From positions 248,001 through 312,000 of the forward strand of contig NZ_CANNGQ010000002.1 in assembly GCF_947504145.1 (NCBI RefSeq): a stretch of DNA of 64,000 nt. The letters are read 5' to 3'. This document shows, piece by piece, positions 8,040 to 16,448 of this stretch. The notes beneath the pieces are model-generated. The model ran no database searches. It saw only the letters and a list, made by a program, of their open reading frames with translations, and was not told the DNA's origin. The translations under genes were made by a program, and so were the position numbers. Source of the DNA: an uncultured Microbulbifer sp. (lineage in GTDB: Bacteria; Pseudomonadota; Gammaproteobacteria; Pseudomonadales; Cellvibrionaceae). Position 1 is the stretch's first letter, and every line of letters begins with the position of its first letter.

Positions 8040-9214
8040 TGACAGACGAAAACCGCAAAGCGTTCGAGCAGCTGGCCATTGACGCCGGTATCCCTACAAA
8101 TGAAACCAGCCTGAACACCAAGCTGGCGGAAATTACGGAAGATGCCGGGCTCGGTATCAACAACGACAGCAATGTATCGCCGTTCTGGCGTTTTGTGCGC
8201 GCGGCAGTGACGGTGCCGGTTCTGTGGCTGATCAACTTCATGATCGACCATGTACTGACGCAGGCGTTTGTGAAAACTGCCACCGGCACTTTTCTGGAGT
8301 GGCATGCGTGGGCGGTGAACCTGGTGCGCAAAGCGGCGGTAAAGGCGCAAGGTCAGTTGCAGTTCTCGCGTACCGACACCAGTGTGGCGCTGCAGATTCC
8401 GATGGGAACGGTGGTGCGCAGTACGCCGATTAACGGTGTGACGTATCGCCTGGTTACCACGGCGGATGCGCTGATGGCGCCGGGCGAATCCAGTGTGGTG
8501 GTCCCGGTCACGGCACAGGCTTCCGGCGCTGCGCATAACCTCGGCGCGGGTTACTACATCCTGCTGGATGTGCCGATTGCGGGTGTGACGGTGACCAACC
8601 TCTCTGACTGGCTGCTGGTTCCGGGCGCGAACGAAGAGACCGACGATGAACTGCGCCTGCGTATTCGCAACCAGTACAGCGCGATCAACCAGTGGCATAC
8701 GGACGCGGTATACCGCGCGATCATCGCGGACTTTGCCGGCGTGGGTACCGGCAACATCTTTTTCGAGCACGACGCACCGCGCGGACCAGGTACCGCGAAC
8801 GCCTATGTGCTGCTCGATATCGGCAACCCCTCCGCGCAGTTCATTGCCGACATCCAGAGCGTGATCACAGATGACGGCAACCACGGCCACGGTGACGACC
8901 TGCAGGTGTTCGCCATGCCGGAAACCAGCAACGACCTCACTTGCGATCTGTGGTTTGTCGCCAACACCAGCACAGCGGATAAAACGCAGCTGCTCGCCGC
9001 AGTGGAAGACGTGATCCGCGCGGCCTTCCGCGAGAACACCGACTACCAGCCGACGCTGGTTTACCCCTGGAGCCTGTTCAGCTTCTCGCAGCTGGCGCGG
9101 GAAATTCAGGAGTTGTTCCCCGCAATCCAGAACATTGATTTCAGCCTGCCGCAGATCACCAGCCAGATGGATATCCCCCGCCTGGGAACGCTGACGGTGC
9201 AGGAGGCAGCGTGA
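8039..9214 (+). CDS. Baseplate wedge protein, GpJ-like
   Basis: 391 residues. The N-terminal quarter ends in a hydrophobic helix, followed by the Baseplate_J core (EWHAWAVNLVRKAAVKAQGQ ... IPMGTVVRSTPINGVTYRL) and the diagnostic TNLSDWLLVPGANEETDDELRLRI segment at about residues 180-205. J proteins build the outer baseplate wedge. It overlaps both neighbours by one and four bases (GTGATCA join to the GpI-like gene), indicating tight coupling. Confidence 0.88.
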   Translation: MTDENRKAFEQLAIDAGIPTNETSLNTKLAEITEDAGLGINNDSNVSPFWRFVRAAVTVPVLWLINFMIDHVLTQAFVKTATGTFLEWHAWAVNLVRKAAVKAQGQLQFSRTDTSVALQIPMGTVVRSTPINGVTYRLVTTADALMAPGESSVVVPVTAQASGAAHNLGAGYYILLDVPIAGVTVTNLSDWLLVPGANEETDDELRLRIRNQYSAINQWHTDAVYRAIIADFAGVGTGNIFFEHDAPRGPGTANAYVLLDIGNPSAQFIADIQSVITDDGNHGHGDDLQVFAMPETSNDLTCDLWFVANTSTADKTQLLAAVEDVIRAAFRENTDYQPTLVYPWSLFSFSQLAREIQELFPAIQNIDFSLPQITSQMDIPRLGTLTVQEAA

Positions 9215-9732
9215 TCAAAATCGAGCTTCCCAGCTGGGCCAACTTAGGCCAGATCGACAAGCTGAAAAACCTGATCACCACCTGGTGGGATCTGGTGGAA
9301 AGCTGGCTGCGGTGGCCCAGTGAACAACTGGACCCAGAAACCTGCGGCTTAGCTGCGCTGAACCTTCTGGCCTGGCAGCGCAACGTGAATCGTTTCGACG
9401 GCGAGTCGATCGACCTGTACCGGCTGCGCGTGAAATACGCCTTTGTAAATGCCAAGGACGCCGGCAGCGTGGCGGGTATCAAGCGCATTTTTGAGAGGCT
9501 GGGCGTGGGTTACGTGGAAGTGATCGAGCGCGACCCGGGAAAAGATTGGGACGTGATTCAGCTGCAGCTGAGCGACGCACAGCTCAGCCAGAACCAGGCA
9601 CTGCTGAAACTGTTACTGACCAAGTACGGACGCACCTGCCGCCGCTACGAATTTTATCTGATCGGGACTGTTGATCTCGGAATTTCTGCACACGAAATAG
9701 AACATCAATGGTTCTTTGACGAGGCCAGTTGA
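9211..9732 (+). CDS. Phage tail protein I-like baseplate component
   Basis: 173 residues immediately downstream of GpJ, as in P2 (J then I). The sequence contains WWDLVESWLRWPSEQLDPETCGLAALNLLAWQRNVNRF, typical of the Trp-rich helical part of Tail_P2_I proteins, and a C-terminal mixed domain. It starts GTG 9211, overlapping the J stop. GpI with J forms the wedge to which fibres attach; the next gene is the fibre. Confidence 0.75.
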   Translation: MIKIELPSWANLGQIDKLKNLITTWWDLVESWLRWPSEQLDPETCGLAALNLLAWQRNVNRFDGESIDLYRLRVKYAFVNAKDAGSVAGIKRIFERLGVGYVEVIERDPGKDWDVIQLQLSDAQLSQNQALLKLLLTKYGRTCRRYEFYLIGTVDLGISAHEIEHQWFFDEAS

Positions 9733-9741
9733 GGAGAACGC

Positions 9742-12015
9742 ATGAGCACTGGAATTTTAACCAACGCAGGCCGTGACCTGTTTGCCCAGAAAGCGGGCGC
9801 GGGTGAAGTGCTAACCATTGACCGCTTCCTGTTGGCCAACATCGCCGGGTTAGACCCGAATTCCCCAGCCGATCCAGATGAAGCGCTGCCGGATATTGCT
9901 GATCGTGTAGCCGAGCTTTCCGTCACCAAGTCTGGCTACGTGAACTCGGACAAGGTTGTCTATAGCCTATATCTGGGGACCGGCGAGGGTGACTACACCT
10001 TTAATTGGGTTGGCATTCTCGCAGATGACGATACGCTGATTGCGGTTCGATATATTGAGCCAGTTACAAAATACGCCACCGATGGAGTTGATGTAGGGAA
10101 TAGTATTACCAGGAATTTTCTGGTGACTTATACCGATGCGCAGTCGATAACCAATATCACTGTTGATGCAAGTACTTGGCAGCTGTCTTTTGATCAGGCA
10201 ACAGAGCTTCAATTCGGTATGGCGAAAATCGCCACGGATTCACAGTCATTTGATGCTGATGACGATCAAACAATTCTCACGCCAAAGAAGGTGGCAAATA
10301 ACCGTTGGCTGCCGAAGACATACCCTGATATCGCTAGCATGCTGTCCGACAGCTCACTGCGTGAAGGTCAGCCCGTCAGGTGGTTGGGTTATATGTCGCC
10401 GGGAAATGGTGGCGGGGGTGAAGGGGTTGTTGGCTCTGGCTTCGGTTCACCTGATGGCGGATCTATTTTTTATTTGGGAAACGGTCTTCAGGTTCGTGCG
10501 TTATTCCAAGACGGTATTGCGCGCGCCAGTCAATTTGGGATTACAGGTGTTGGCGACGAGACCAGTAAGCATCAAGCCCTATTTGACCAGGCTGGCGTTC
10601 GGAAAATTGTCATTGATAAAAGCTTCACGTCCAGTGGCGCGACATGTAGTGCGAATGCACAAATAGAGTTTGTTAACGGATGTGAAATTATCCATGACAC
10701 ATCAGCTGGAACTCCAGCTATTGATGTACAAGCACCTTCCTTGAGCTTTCTGAAATCCAGAATTAAGAACCCTCGCATATCCGCAAGCGGGCCTATCGGA
10801 AACAGCGCCATAAAATTTGCGGAAGACGATGCAGGATTCAGCAAGGCATACCAGTTTGAAATAGAAGGGGTTTTGATAAAGAGGTTGTCAGGTACCGACG
10901 GGGGTTATTCTTCATATATTCATATTGGCGACTGCGTGCGAGGCAGCATCACGGGGGAGATCAGGGGTGGATTCGACCCGGACTCTGACCCCGTGCCGCA
11001 ATCCGATACGCGCGGTATTTATTTAAATGCCGTAACAGGATGTATCGCAGTAGATATAAATAACCTGCAGGTAGTAGGTTGCAAATACGGTATCTATCTC
11101 GGCGAGAAGGTAGAGAATTTTTGGGTTGCAACAACTGAGCTTGTTGGCGTATGGAAAGGTATCTATGGCCGCCCTGCGGATGATCGCCCAGGTGGTGCTA
11201 TGGGGCCAGCGCTTCATATCAATAGTGTTGAGCGCGGTATTGAGCTTGGCAATCGACGAGATTTCAATATAGAAGGCGTTCAGCTTTATAGCGATTCATC
11301 CTATTTTGGCGTGTCAGAATGGGCTGGTATTGAGCTTGACACGACGAGACGAAACTCTATTTCCGGGGTGACCATTCGTTGCATCAGTTTAGGGACATTG
11401 AAAAACGGCATTAAAATGAAAAATGCTTTCACCACCACAATTTCGACTGTAAGTTTTGGCCAGGGTGGAACTCTTGATAGAGGCCTATATATTGACAGTT
11501 GCAACGCAATATCAGCAGATGGGATGGTGTTTGCCTCGGGCTTGGATACGTGGGTTGAAATTAATGATTCACAGAACATAGAGATCGGAGAGCATTCGAC
11601 AGAAGAGTCATCCATAACTTCGCATAAGTATCTGATTACAGGCACAACCTCCCGCGACCGGGTCTCTATTCAGAGGGTTACAAAAGACAGATACCGTGAA
11701 GATGTTATTTCAGCGGGGGGATCAACGCGGGTTTACAACTATGAAGGCGAAATTGCTCTAAAGGTTTCTGCTACCGCAGGTAGCGGTGCATATACATACA
11801 ATATTGAGCTAGACAGAGAAAATGTCCTTACCGGGACATTGGCAATAATTCATGTCGCTATCGCCACCTCATCAGTTAATCCGACGATTAAGATTTTTGA
11901 CGACACTACCGAGCGAGTGAGTATATCTGCGGCCGGAGTGTTCGCTGACTATGTGGCTGAGTTGATTTTTAACGGTGCTGGGTGGGTAAAGCGTTCCGTA
12001 GTTAAATCTTTATAG
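9742..12015 (+). CDS. Phage tail fibre/spike with beta-helix body
   Basis: 757 residues. The first 160 residues (MSTGILTNAGRDLFAQKAG ... VTYTDAQSITNITVD) form a baseplate-attachment domain of the DUF3751 tail-fibre kind. Residues about 190-640 have the repeating short-strand, Asn/Gly/Asp-rich texture of a right-handed beta-helix (for example INNLQVVGCKYGIYLGEKVENFWV), as in pectate-lyase-like tailspikes. The C-terminal 100 residues differ and may be a receptor-binding or trimer domain. From about base 10,000 the DNA is clearly more AT-rich than the flanking phage genes, a sign of separate acquisition. No obvious catalytic motif is visible. Confidence 0.8.
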   Translation: MSTGILTNAGRDLFAQKAGAGEVLTIDRFLLANIAGLDPNSPADPDEALPDIADRVAELSVTKSGYVNSDKVVYSLYLGTGEGDYTFNWVGILADDDTLIAVRYIEPVTKYATDGVDVGNSITRNFLVTYTDAQSITNITVDASTWQLSFDQATELQFGMAKIATDSQSFDADDDQTILTPKKVANNRWLPKTYPDIASMLSDSSLREGQPVRWLGYMSPGNGGGGEGVVGSGFGSPDGGSIFYLGNGLQVRALFQDGIARASQFGITGVGDETSKHQALFDQAGVRKIVIDKSFTSSGATCSANAQIEFVNGCEIIHDTSAGTPAIDVQAPSLSFLKSRIKNPRISASGPIGNSAIKFAEDDAGFSKAYQFEIEGVLIKRLSGTDGGYSSYIHIGDCVRGSITGEIRGGFDPDSDPVPQSDTRGIYLNAVTGCIAVDINNLQVVGCKYGIYLGEKVENFWVATTELVGVWKGIYGRPADDRPGGAMGPALHINSVERGIELGNRRDFNIEGVQLYSDSSYFGVSEWAGIELDTTRRNSISGVTIRCISLGTLKNGIKMKNAFTTTISTVSFGQGGTLDRGLYIDSCNAISADGMVFASGLDTWVEINDSQNIEIGEHSTEESSITSHKYLITGTTSRDRVSIQRVTKDRYREDVISAGGSTRVYNYEGEIALKVSATAGSGAYTYNIELDRENVLTGTLAIIHVAIATSSVNPTIKIFDDTTERVSISAAGVFADYVAELIFNGAGWVKRSVVKSL

Positions 12016-12022
12016 GTGCAAC

Positions 12023-12508
12023 ATGTTACTAAGTGGAGCATCAATTCCTAGTACAGAGATGTCTGTCGTGATAACGACTGAATTTGATAGTGAATCCCTT
12101 GGGGGCGAAACCAGTAGTACAAGTAGTGCTCATAAGGGGATTAAGCCGAAGTCAATAAATGTATCTTTTGTTGTAAAGTACTCTGAGAATTCTGAATTAA
12201 CAGAATTTTATCGTATGGCTGAATCAACCGATGATAACGGAGATTTGGTCGTTTATGACATCACAGATCGGTCAGCGAATGCAGCTAACGTCCGCCAGGT
12301 AATATTCAACGGGCGCATCGAGCAGCGCGAGGTTATCGGCATGAAGGCATGGCGGGTGAGTTTTACTCTGCTGGAGTACCTGAGTGTCGCCGAGAAGACG
12401 GAGCAGCGGCAGACTGATTCCGAAGTTGAAACCTCCCCTCTGCAGTACTCGCAAAGCCTAACCGGCTTTGAAAAGGTGGTGCAGGGTGTGGAAACAGCCA
12501 TGGCGTAA
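12023..12508 (+). CDS. Phage baseplate-associated protein of unassigned role
   Basis: 161 residues: SVVITTEFDSESLGGETSST, then KGIKPKSINVSFVVKYSE and a C-terminal RVSFTLLEYLSVAEKTEQRQ. Proteins of this size and pattern (a strand-rich GK.P..i.v.f core) occur after the fibre genes in HP1/K139-type phages as a baseplate hub adaptor, but I cannot name the family firmly. It begins seven bases after the fibre stop at ATG 12023, and shares the AT-rich composition of the fibre in its first half. Confidence 0.6.
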   Translation: MLLSGASIPSTEMSVVITTEFDSESLGGETSSTSSAHKGIKPKSINVSFVVKYSENSELTEFYRMAESTDDNGDLVVYDITDRSANAANVRQVIFNGRIEQREVIGMKAWRVSFTLLEYLSVAEKTEQRQTDSEVETSPLQYSQSLTGFEKVVQGVETAMA

Positions 12509-12511
12509 TCA

Positions 12512-13219
12512 GTGAAGCTGCATAAAAAAATCACCGCCGCTGGAAAGCGATTTGAGATAGTGGAAAGTAATCTGCGGCTCGGCTTGTTTACGCCGGGCCG
12601 AGCACTTTTCACATTGCAGGCAACGGAAGCCATTAAGGGTCTGGTGGTGTTCAGTTGCGGCTATAAAGCCGATGCGTTGAATCCTTGGTTCGTGGGTTTT
12701 GTTGAGGCCTGCACGACTGTCGATAAAAAGCAGCAGAGAATCTTCTGCCGGGAGCTGGGCGCTGCGTTGTTCTACCGGTTGCCTCTGGCGTTGCGCGATG
12801 TGGATCTGCAGCAGACTCTGGATGAGGTTTCCGAACTGACAGGCCTTGAGTTCTCCATACCCGGTGGAAACCCTTCATATACGACTACTAAGGCAGCGGC
12901 CTTTTACAATACCGGCAATGGATACCACGCAATGGATTCAATCGCAGGTGTATTCGGTATATCCAAACCGCTTTGGCAGCAGCAGGTAGATGGGAAGATT
13001 TTTGTCGGTAGCTGGGATGACTCCCCTTGGTCGAGCAAGCGGGTGGATATCGACCGCAGTTGGGAACGTCAGCTGACCAGTCACAACGGCGCGACTTTGC
13101 CGGCATTGCCGGCGCTGCGCCCGGGTGCTCTATACAACGGTAATGTGCTGACGGATGTGGAGCTCACGGGAACGCAGATGAATATCAGCTGGTCATCGAA
13201 TCCATGGGCGGAGAGGTAG
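12512..13219 (+). CDS. Phage late protein, possible tail hub (GpD-like position)
   Basis: 235 residues starting at GTG 12512, the first start codon after an in-frame TAA that ends the previous gene. It has the strand-rich pattern FEIVESNLRLGLFTPGRALFTL, a hydrophobic FYRLPLALRDVDLQQTLDEV helix and a Gly-rich middle. It stands between a baseplate gene and the spike gene, where the P2 system has its hub protein. The N-terminal half resembles a hub-type beta domain, but this is inference. The ribosome site is weak. Confidence 0.6.
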   Translation: MKLHKKITAAGKRFEIVESNLRLGLFTPGRALFTLQATEAIKGLVVFSCGYKADALNPWFVGFVEACTTVDKKQQRIFCRELGAALFYRLPLALRDVDLQQTLDEVSELTGLEFSIPGGNPSYTTTKAAAFYNTGNGYHAMDSIAGVFGISKPLWQQQVDGKIFVGSWDDSPWSSKRVDIDRSWERQLTSHNGATLPALPALRPGALYNGNVLTDVELTGTQMNISWSSNPWAER

Positions 13220-13225
13220 TTCGCA

Positions 13226-13960
13226 ATGTTGGAAAAAGTCATCAAGCGAATAGTGAAGCGGCTGTATCCGGAGCTGACTGGAGGGCTGCACTTGCCGCAG
13301 TGGGGCCAAGTGATCCACGAGCCTGTAGCGATTGATAGGGCTGCCGAGAGTACCGATAAAGATCCTGGGTACTGTGTGGATGTGCAGTTGCTCGATGCCG
13401 CCGGTAATCCTGACGAGAAAATGCCGCTAATGGAAAAGGTGCCGTTGCCGCTACATGGTGCTGGAGGCGAGCGCGGCTTTCTTGCATTCCCACAACCTGG
13501 TGCGCTGGTAGAGCTCGGCTTTGTGATGGGGATGCCACATCGTCCTTTTATCCGCTCTGTATTCGCCCGCGGGGCAAAATTGCCTGTGCTGGGTGCGCAG
13601 GATGCGCTGATCGCCAAGGATGCGGCGAACTTATACCGCATCGACAGCGACAACAATATCAGCGAGCAGTGCCAGGCGGTGGCCGAGCGCTTCGCGGATC
13701 TGAAACAGCGGGTGGTGGTGAAAGATGGCGGCACTGTGTGGCTGGGTAACGAGTCCAGCAATGTGCTGCGTATCCTCGACGATCTGATCAAAGTCACCAG
13801 CGCCATCGCTGATACGGCATCGAGTCACACCCACGAATACACCGACAACGGATCGCCACTAAAAACAAAAGAGCCAGATCAGACTGGGGATTTCTCAGGA
13901 CATAAGGGCGACGCCGACTCGCTGGATTCAGAGCTGGCGCCGATAGTGGATGGGGGTTAA
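13226..13960 (+). CDS. Baseplate spike protein, GpV-like
   Basis: 244 residues. Residues 1-110 look like the OB-fold (VDVQLLDAAGNPDEKMP ... GALVELGFVMGMPHRPFIRSV) of phage spike proteins. A strand-rich part follows, containing KDGGTVWLGN. Residues about 200-204 read SHTHE; an HxH pair near the tip is what holds the iron ion in P2 GpV. A Gly/Asp-rich tail follows. The spike pierces the outer membrane. The last four bases overlap the converging lipoprotein gene. Confidence 0.7.
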   Translation: MLEKVIKRIVKRLYPELTGGLHLPQWGQVIHEPVAIDRAAESTDKDPGYCVDVQLLDAAGNPDEKMPLMEKVPLPLHGAGGERGFLAFPQPGALVELGFVMGMPHRPFIRSVFARGAKLPVLGAQDALIAKDAANLYRIDSDNNISEQCQAVAERFADLKQRVVVKDGGTVWLGNESSNVLRILDDLIKVTSAIADTASSHTHEYTDNGSPLKTKEPDQTGDFSGHKGDADSLDSELAPIVDGG

Positions 13961-14430
13961 CTTTTTTCGGTAAGGTAGTCGCCCAGCCTCAGCTTGTCGG
14001 CATTGAGATCAAAATAGGATTCATCGACAGGGCTTACCAGATGTAACCGCATGCTTGAATCGTCGTTTGAGAATTTCAGCTTTGCCCACGTTTCATGTTT
14101 GTTGGATCGGACATAGACACCACCGTCCCAGTGGCACGTTACATCGAACGCGCCTCCAGCGCGCTGTCGGGACTCCATACTTACACCCGCGCGGAAATGT
14201 CCCTCCTGCAGGTTGATCATGCAGAAGTTTTCCTGAGTTTCGCCGGCATATATCGTCACTTGCCCCTGATCCTTAGTCAGCTTGATGACTTTGATTTCTC
14301 CCCCTGGGCTTAAGTCTTCTAGCGGTGTTACCTCCAGCCTGCCGCCTACACTTTGCTTCTCTGCTTCCCCGCAGCCAGCTAACAGGCCGGCGAACAGTCC
14401 AATTACCAGAAAACCTTTAAAAATCCGCAT
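13957..14430 (-). CDS. Lipoprotein of unknown function, likely prophage cargo
   Basis: 157 residues from ATG 14430, chosen because AAAGGAG lies eight bases upstream; a start 18 bases earlier is less supported. A type II signal ends in LLAGC with Cys20. The mature part is small, strand-rich and has two further Cys (FCMINL and VTCHWDGG). It converges on the spike gene with four bases of overlap and lies between the phage late genes and the tRNA attachment region. That is where P2-like phages carry lysogenic conversion genes. I do not recognise the family; a superinfection-exclusion or surface role is speculation. Confidence 0.7.
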   Translation of the reverse strand: MRIFKGFLVIGLFAGLLAGCGEAEKQSVGGRLEVTPLEDLSPGGEIKVIKLTKDQGQVTIYAGETQENFCMINLQEGHFRAGVSMESRQRAGGAFDVTCHWDGGVYVRSNKHETWAKLKFSNDDSSMRLHLVSPVDESYFDLNADKLRLGDYLTEKS

Positions 14431-14781
14431 TTCTGAAACTCCTTTCAAAACTCTCGGTTATTTTTTGAACGCTCACGCGGGAGATTTTTCACTCCTCCCC
14501 ACGCCTGCCGATTTTAGGCGCCTTTTTGGTCAATGAAATGGCCAGTTACGTGCAGCCCACAGGCTGTGCGGGGGCTTCAGGGATTCGGGCTTTCACTCTT
14601 TGAAGGGATCGGAAAGCCAGAGAAAAGCCAGTTCACCACCGAGGCCGGTAACAGGCCGATATCGGCGGGCGAAAACTGCGTTGACACTCCGTTGACACTT
14701 TGGGCGTTTTTGACGCCAGCCGTGAATTTTCAGCAGGCATTAAAAAACCCGCGAAAGCGAGTGCTGACGCGGGTTTGTAGA
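14431..14781. other. Non-coding stretch holding the probable right end of the prophage
   Basis: No convincing gene. It contains a perfect 12-bp palindrome at 14655-14666 (GCCGATATCGGC), two direct copies of GTTGACACT at 14680-14688 and 14691-14699 spaced 11 bp apart, and the tRNA terminator. Because the last phage-like gene is to the left and the 3' end of tRNA-Phe to the right, the attachment core and integrase arm sites are expected here. The left copy of the core is outside the window, so the exact junction cannot be seen. Confidence 0.5.
14742..14776 (-). terminator. Intrinsic terminator of tRNA-Phe
   Basis: AAACCCGCG (14745-14753) pairs perfectly with CGCGGGTTT (14768-14776); read on the minus strand the stem is followed by a T-rich run (T from 14747 to 14742). 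It lies six bases beyond the CCA end. Confidence 0.85.
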
Positions 14782-14857
14782 TGGTGCCCAGAGGCGGAAT
14801 CGAACCACCGACACGGGGATTTTCAATCCCCTGCTCTACCGACTGAGCTATCTGGGC
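14782..14857 (-). tRNA. tRNA-Phe (anticodon GAA)
   Basis: 76 nt with all four arms and an encoded CCA end. The acceptor GCCCAGA pairs with TCTGGGC, the T arm carries GGTTCGATTCC, and the anticodon stem GGGGA/TCCCC frames the loop TTGAAAA with GAA at its centre. The 3' end faces the prophage, a standard arrangement for a tRNA used as an integration target. Confidence 0.97.
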
Positions 14858-14967
14858 GTGGCTGTTTCGGGGTTGTCCCCGGCAGCGAGGCGCGTATTAA
14901 ACCTGCTCTCTCAAGGGGAGTCAACCCCTTGATTGATAAATAGTTTTTACGGTTTGTGAGCGGTTGC

Positions 14968-15249
14968 TTACTTGTCGCCATCTTTCTCGGGAACGAAGCC
15001 TTCGGCGTCATCATAGTCTTCGCCGCTGAAGAATTTACTCATCTGCTCCGCTAAATAGGCGCGGGAAGAAGGCTCCATCATGTTGAGGTGCTTTTCGTTG
15101 ATCAGCATGGTTTGGTGGGCCATCCATTCCTGCCAGGCTTTGGCAGAGACGTTTTCGAAGATGTCCTGTCCTTTTGGCCCTGGAAATGGCGGGTTGGGGA
15201 GGCCTTCCAGTTCTTCCTGGTATTTGCGGCAGAAGACGGTGCGGGACAT
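14968..15249 (-). CDS. yggX: Fe(II)-trafficking / oxidative-damage protection protein YggX
   Basis: 93 residues beginning [17 protein letters not shown], with the conserved Cys7 and the [19 protein letters not shown] and [12 protein letters not shown] blocks of YggX. The protein protects iron-sulfur clusters. It lies eight bases after mutY on the same strand; mutY-yggX is a common gammaproteobacterial pair and links repair of oxidised guanine with iron damage. GGAGAAACC upstream of ATG is the ribosome site. The last ten residues are acidic and variable. Confidence 0.95.
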   Translation of the reverse strand: MSRTVFCRKYQEELEGLPNPPFPGPKGQDIFENVSAKAWQEWMAHQTMLINEKHLNMMEPSSRAYLAEQMSKFFSGEDYDDAEGFVPEKDGDK

Positions 15250-15257
15250 GGTTTCTC

Positions 15258-16379
15258 CTAACAGGGTGCCAATAGTGGAGCCCGGTGCGCCACCAGCTGT
15301 TTGACCAGCTTGGCGATGGGCGCGGGCAGTCCCAGATCCTGGCCGGATCGGGGGCGGTCAAGCTGGCGCAGTTTATACCAGCCGCTGGCTCCTTCCGCCA
15401 CCCGTGTGGGTTTCGCAGGCAGAGTTATCCACACCGGGTGGATGTCCAGGTGGAAGTGGCTGAAGGTGTGGCGCATGAGGGGCAGGGATTGGATTTCACT
15501 GGCGTGAAGATCTTGCGCTGCCAACCACTCCTGGGCGCTGTCCTCGCCTCCGTCGTCACCTTCCAGCTGTGGCGGAATCCACAGCCCGCCCCAGATACCG
15601 CTGGCGGGGCGTTGTTCAAGATACAGCTCGCCGTCGTGTTCGATCAGCAACAGGGTGGTTTGACGCTCGGGTTTTTCTTTCTTCGGTTTTTTGCCGGGAT
15701 AGTCGGTGGGGTTGCCCTGGGCGCGAGCGATGCAGTGGTTTTCAAATGGGCAGCGTTCGCAGGCCGGTTTGCTTCGGGTGCACAGGGTGGCGCCCAGGTC
15801 CATCATCGCCTGGGTGTGGTCACCGGTGCGCTCTGCTGGCGTGTAGCGCTCGGCGATCTCCCACATCTCTTTTGCCACCGCAGTCTGCCCGGGCCAGCCT
15901 GCCACCGCGTGAATGCGGGCCAGCACCCGTTTTACGTTGCCGTCCAGAATCGCCGCTTTTAGGCCCATGCTGATACTGGCGATAGCGCCGGCGGTGGAGC
16001 GACCGATACCGGGCAGTGCGGACAGCGCCTCGACATCCCTGGGGAATTTCCCGCTGTGCTCATCGACCACGGTCTGCGCGCACTTGTGCAGATTGCGCGC
16101 ACGAGCGTAGTACCCGAGACCGCTCCAGTGGGCGAGAACCCGGTCCTGGCTGGCGGCAGCGAGTGCCTCAACGGTGGGAAAAGATTCCATAAACCGCTGA
16201 TAGTAAGGAATAACAGCCGTGACTTGGGTCTGCTGCAGCATGATTTCCGATACCCATACCCGGTAGGGGTTGATGTCCTGCTGCCAGGGCAGGTCGTGGC
16301 GGCCGTGCTGGTCGAACCACTTGATCAGAGTCTGCTGGAACCGGGCTGGGGTCTTGGGTTTGATGGTGGTTTTGGCCAT
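15258..16379 (-). CDS. mutY: A/G-specific adenine DNA glycosylase MutY
   Basis: 373 residues from ATG 16379. It removes adenine opposite 8-oxoguanine. Visible features: [10 protein letters not shown] with the catalytic Glu, the [12 protein letters not shown] helix-hairpin-helix, [11 protein letters not shown] with the catalytic Asp, the cluster ligands C-x6-C-x2-C-x5-C ([17 protein letters not shown]), and a C-terminal NUDIX-like 8-oxoG recognition domain. An earlier in-frame ATG at 16415 would fall inside the asmA terminator hairpin and adds 12 residues not typical of MutY, so I reject it. The chosen start has no clear ribosome site. Confidence 0.95.
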   Translation of the reverse strand: MAKTTIKPKTPARFQQTLIKWFDQHGRHDLPWQQDINPYRVWVSEIMLQQTQVTAVIPYYQRFMESFPTVEALAAASQDRVLAHWSGLGYYARARNLHKCAQTVVDEHSGKFPRDVEALSALPGIGRSTAGAIASISMGLKAAILDGNVKRVLARIHAVAGWPGQTAVAKEMWEIAERYTPAERTGDHTQAMMDLGATLCTRSKPACERCPFENHCIARAQGNPTDYPGKKPKKEKPERQTTLLLIEHDGELYLEQRPASGIWGGLWIPPQLEGDDGGEDSAQEWLAAQDLHASEIQSLPLMRHTFSHFHLDIHPVWITLPAKPTRVAEGASGWYKLRQLDRPRSGQDLGLPAPIAKLVKQLVAHRAPLLAPC

Positions 16380-16387
16380 GAATAAAC

Positions 16388-16413
16388 AAAAATGGGCACC
16401 GCGAAGGGTGCCC
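16388..16413 (-). terminator. Intrinsic terminator between asmA and mutY
   Basis: GGGCACC (16394-16400) pairs with GGTGCCC (16407-16413) around a six-base loop, and on the minus strand the stem is followed by ATTTTTG. It lies 36 bases after the asmA stop and just before the mutY start, so mutY needs its own promoter or read-through. Confidence 0.75.
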
Positions 16414-16448
16414 ATGCTACCGGGATAAACGGGGGAGAGGTAGGGCGA

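Noticed and set aside
14533..14943. Open frame of 136 codons between the prophage and yggX
   Set aside because: It runs through the tRNA-Phe gene and its terminator in antisense and has no ribosome site.
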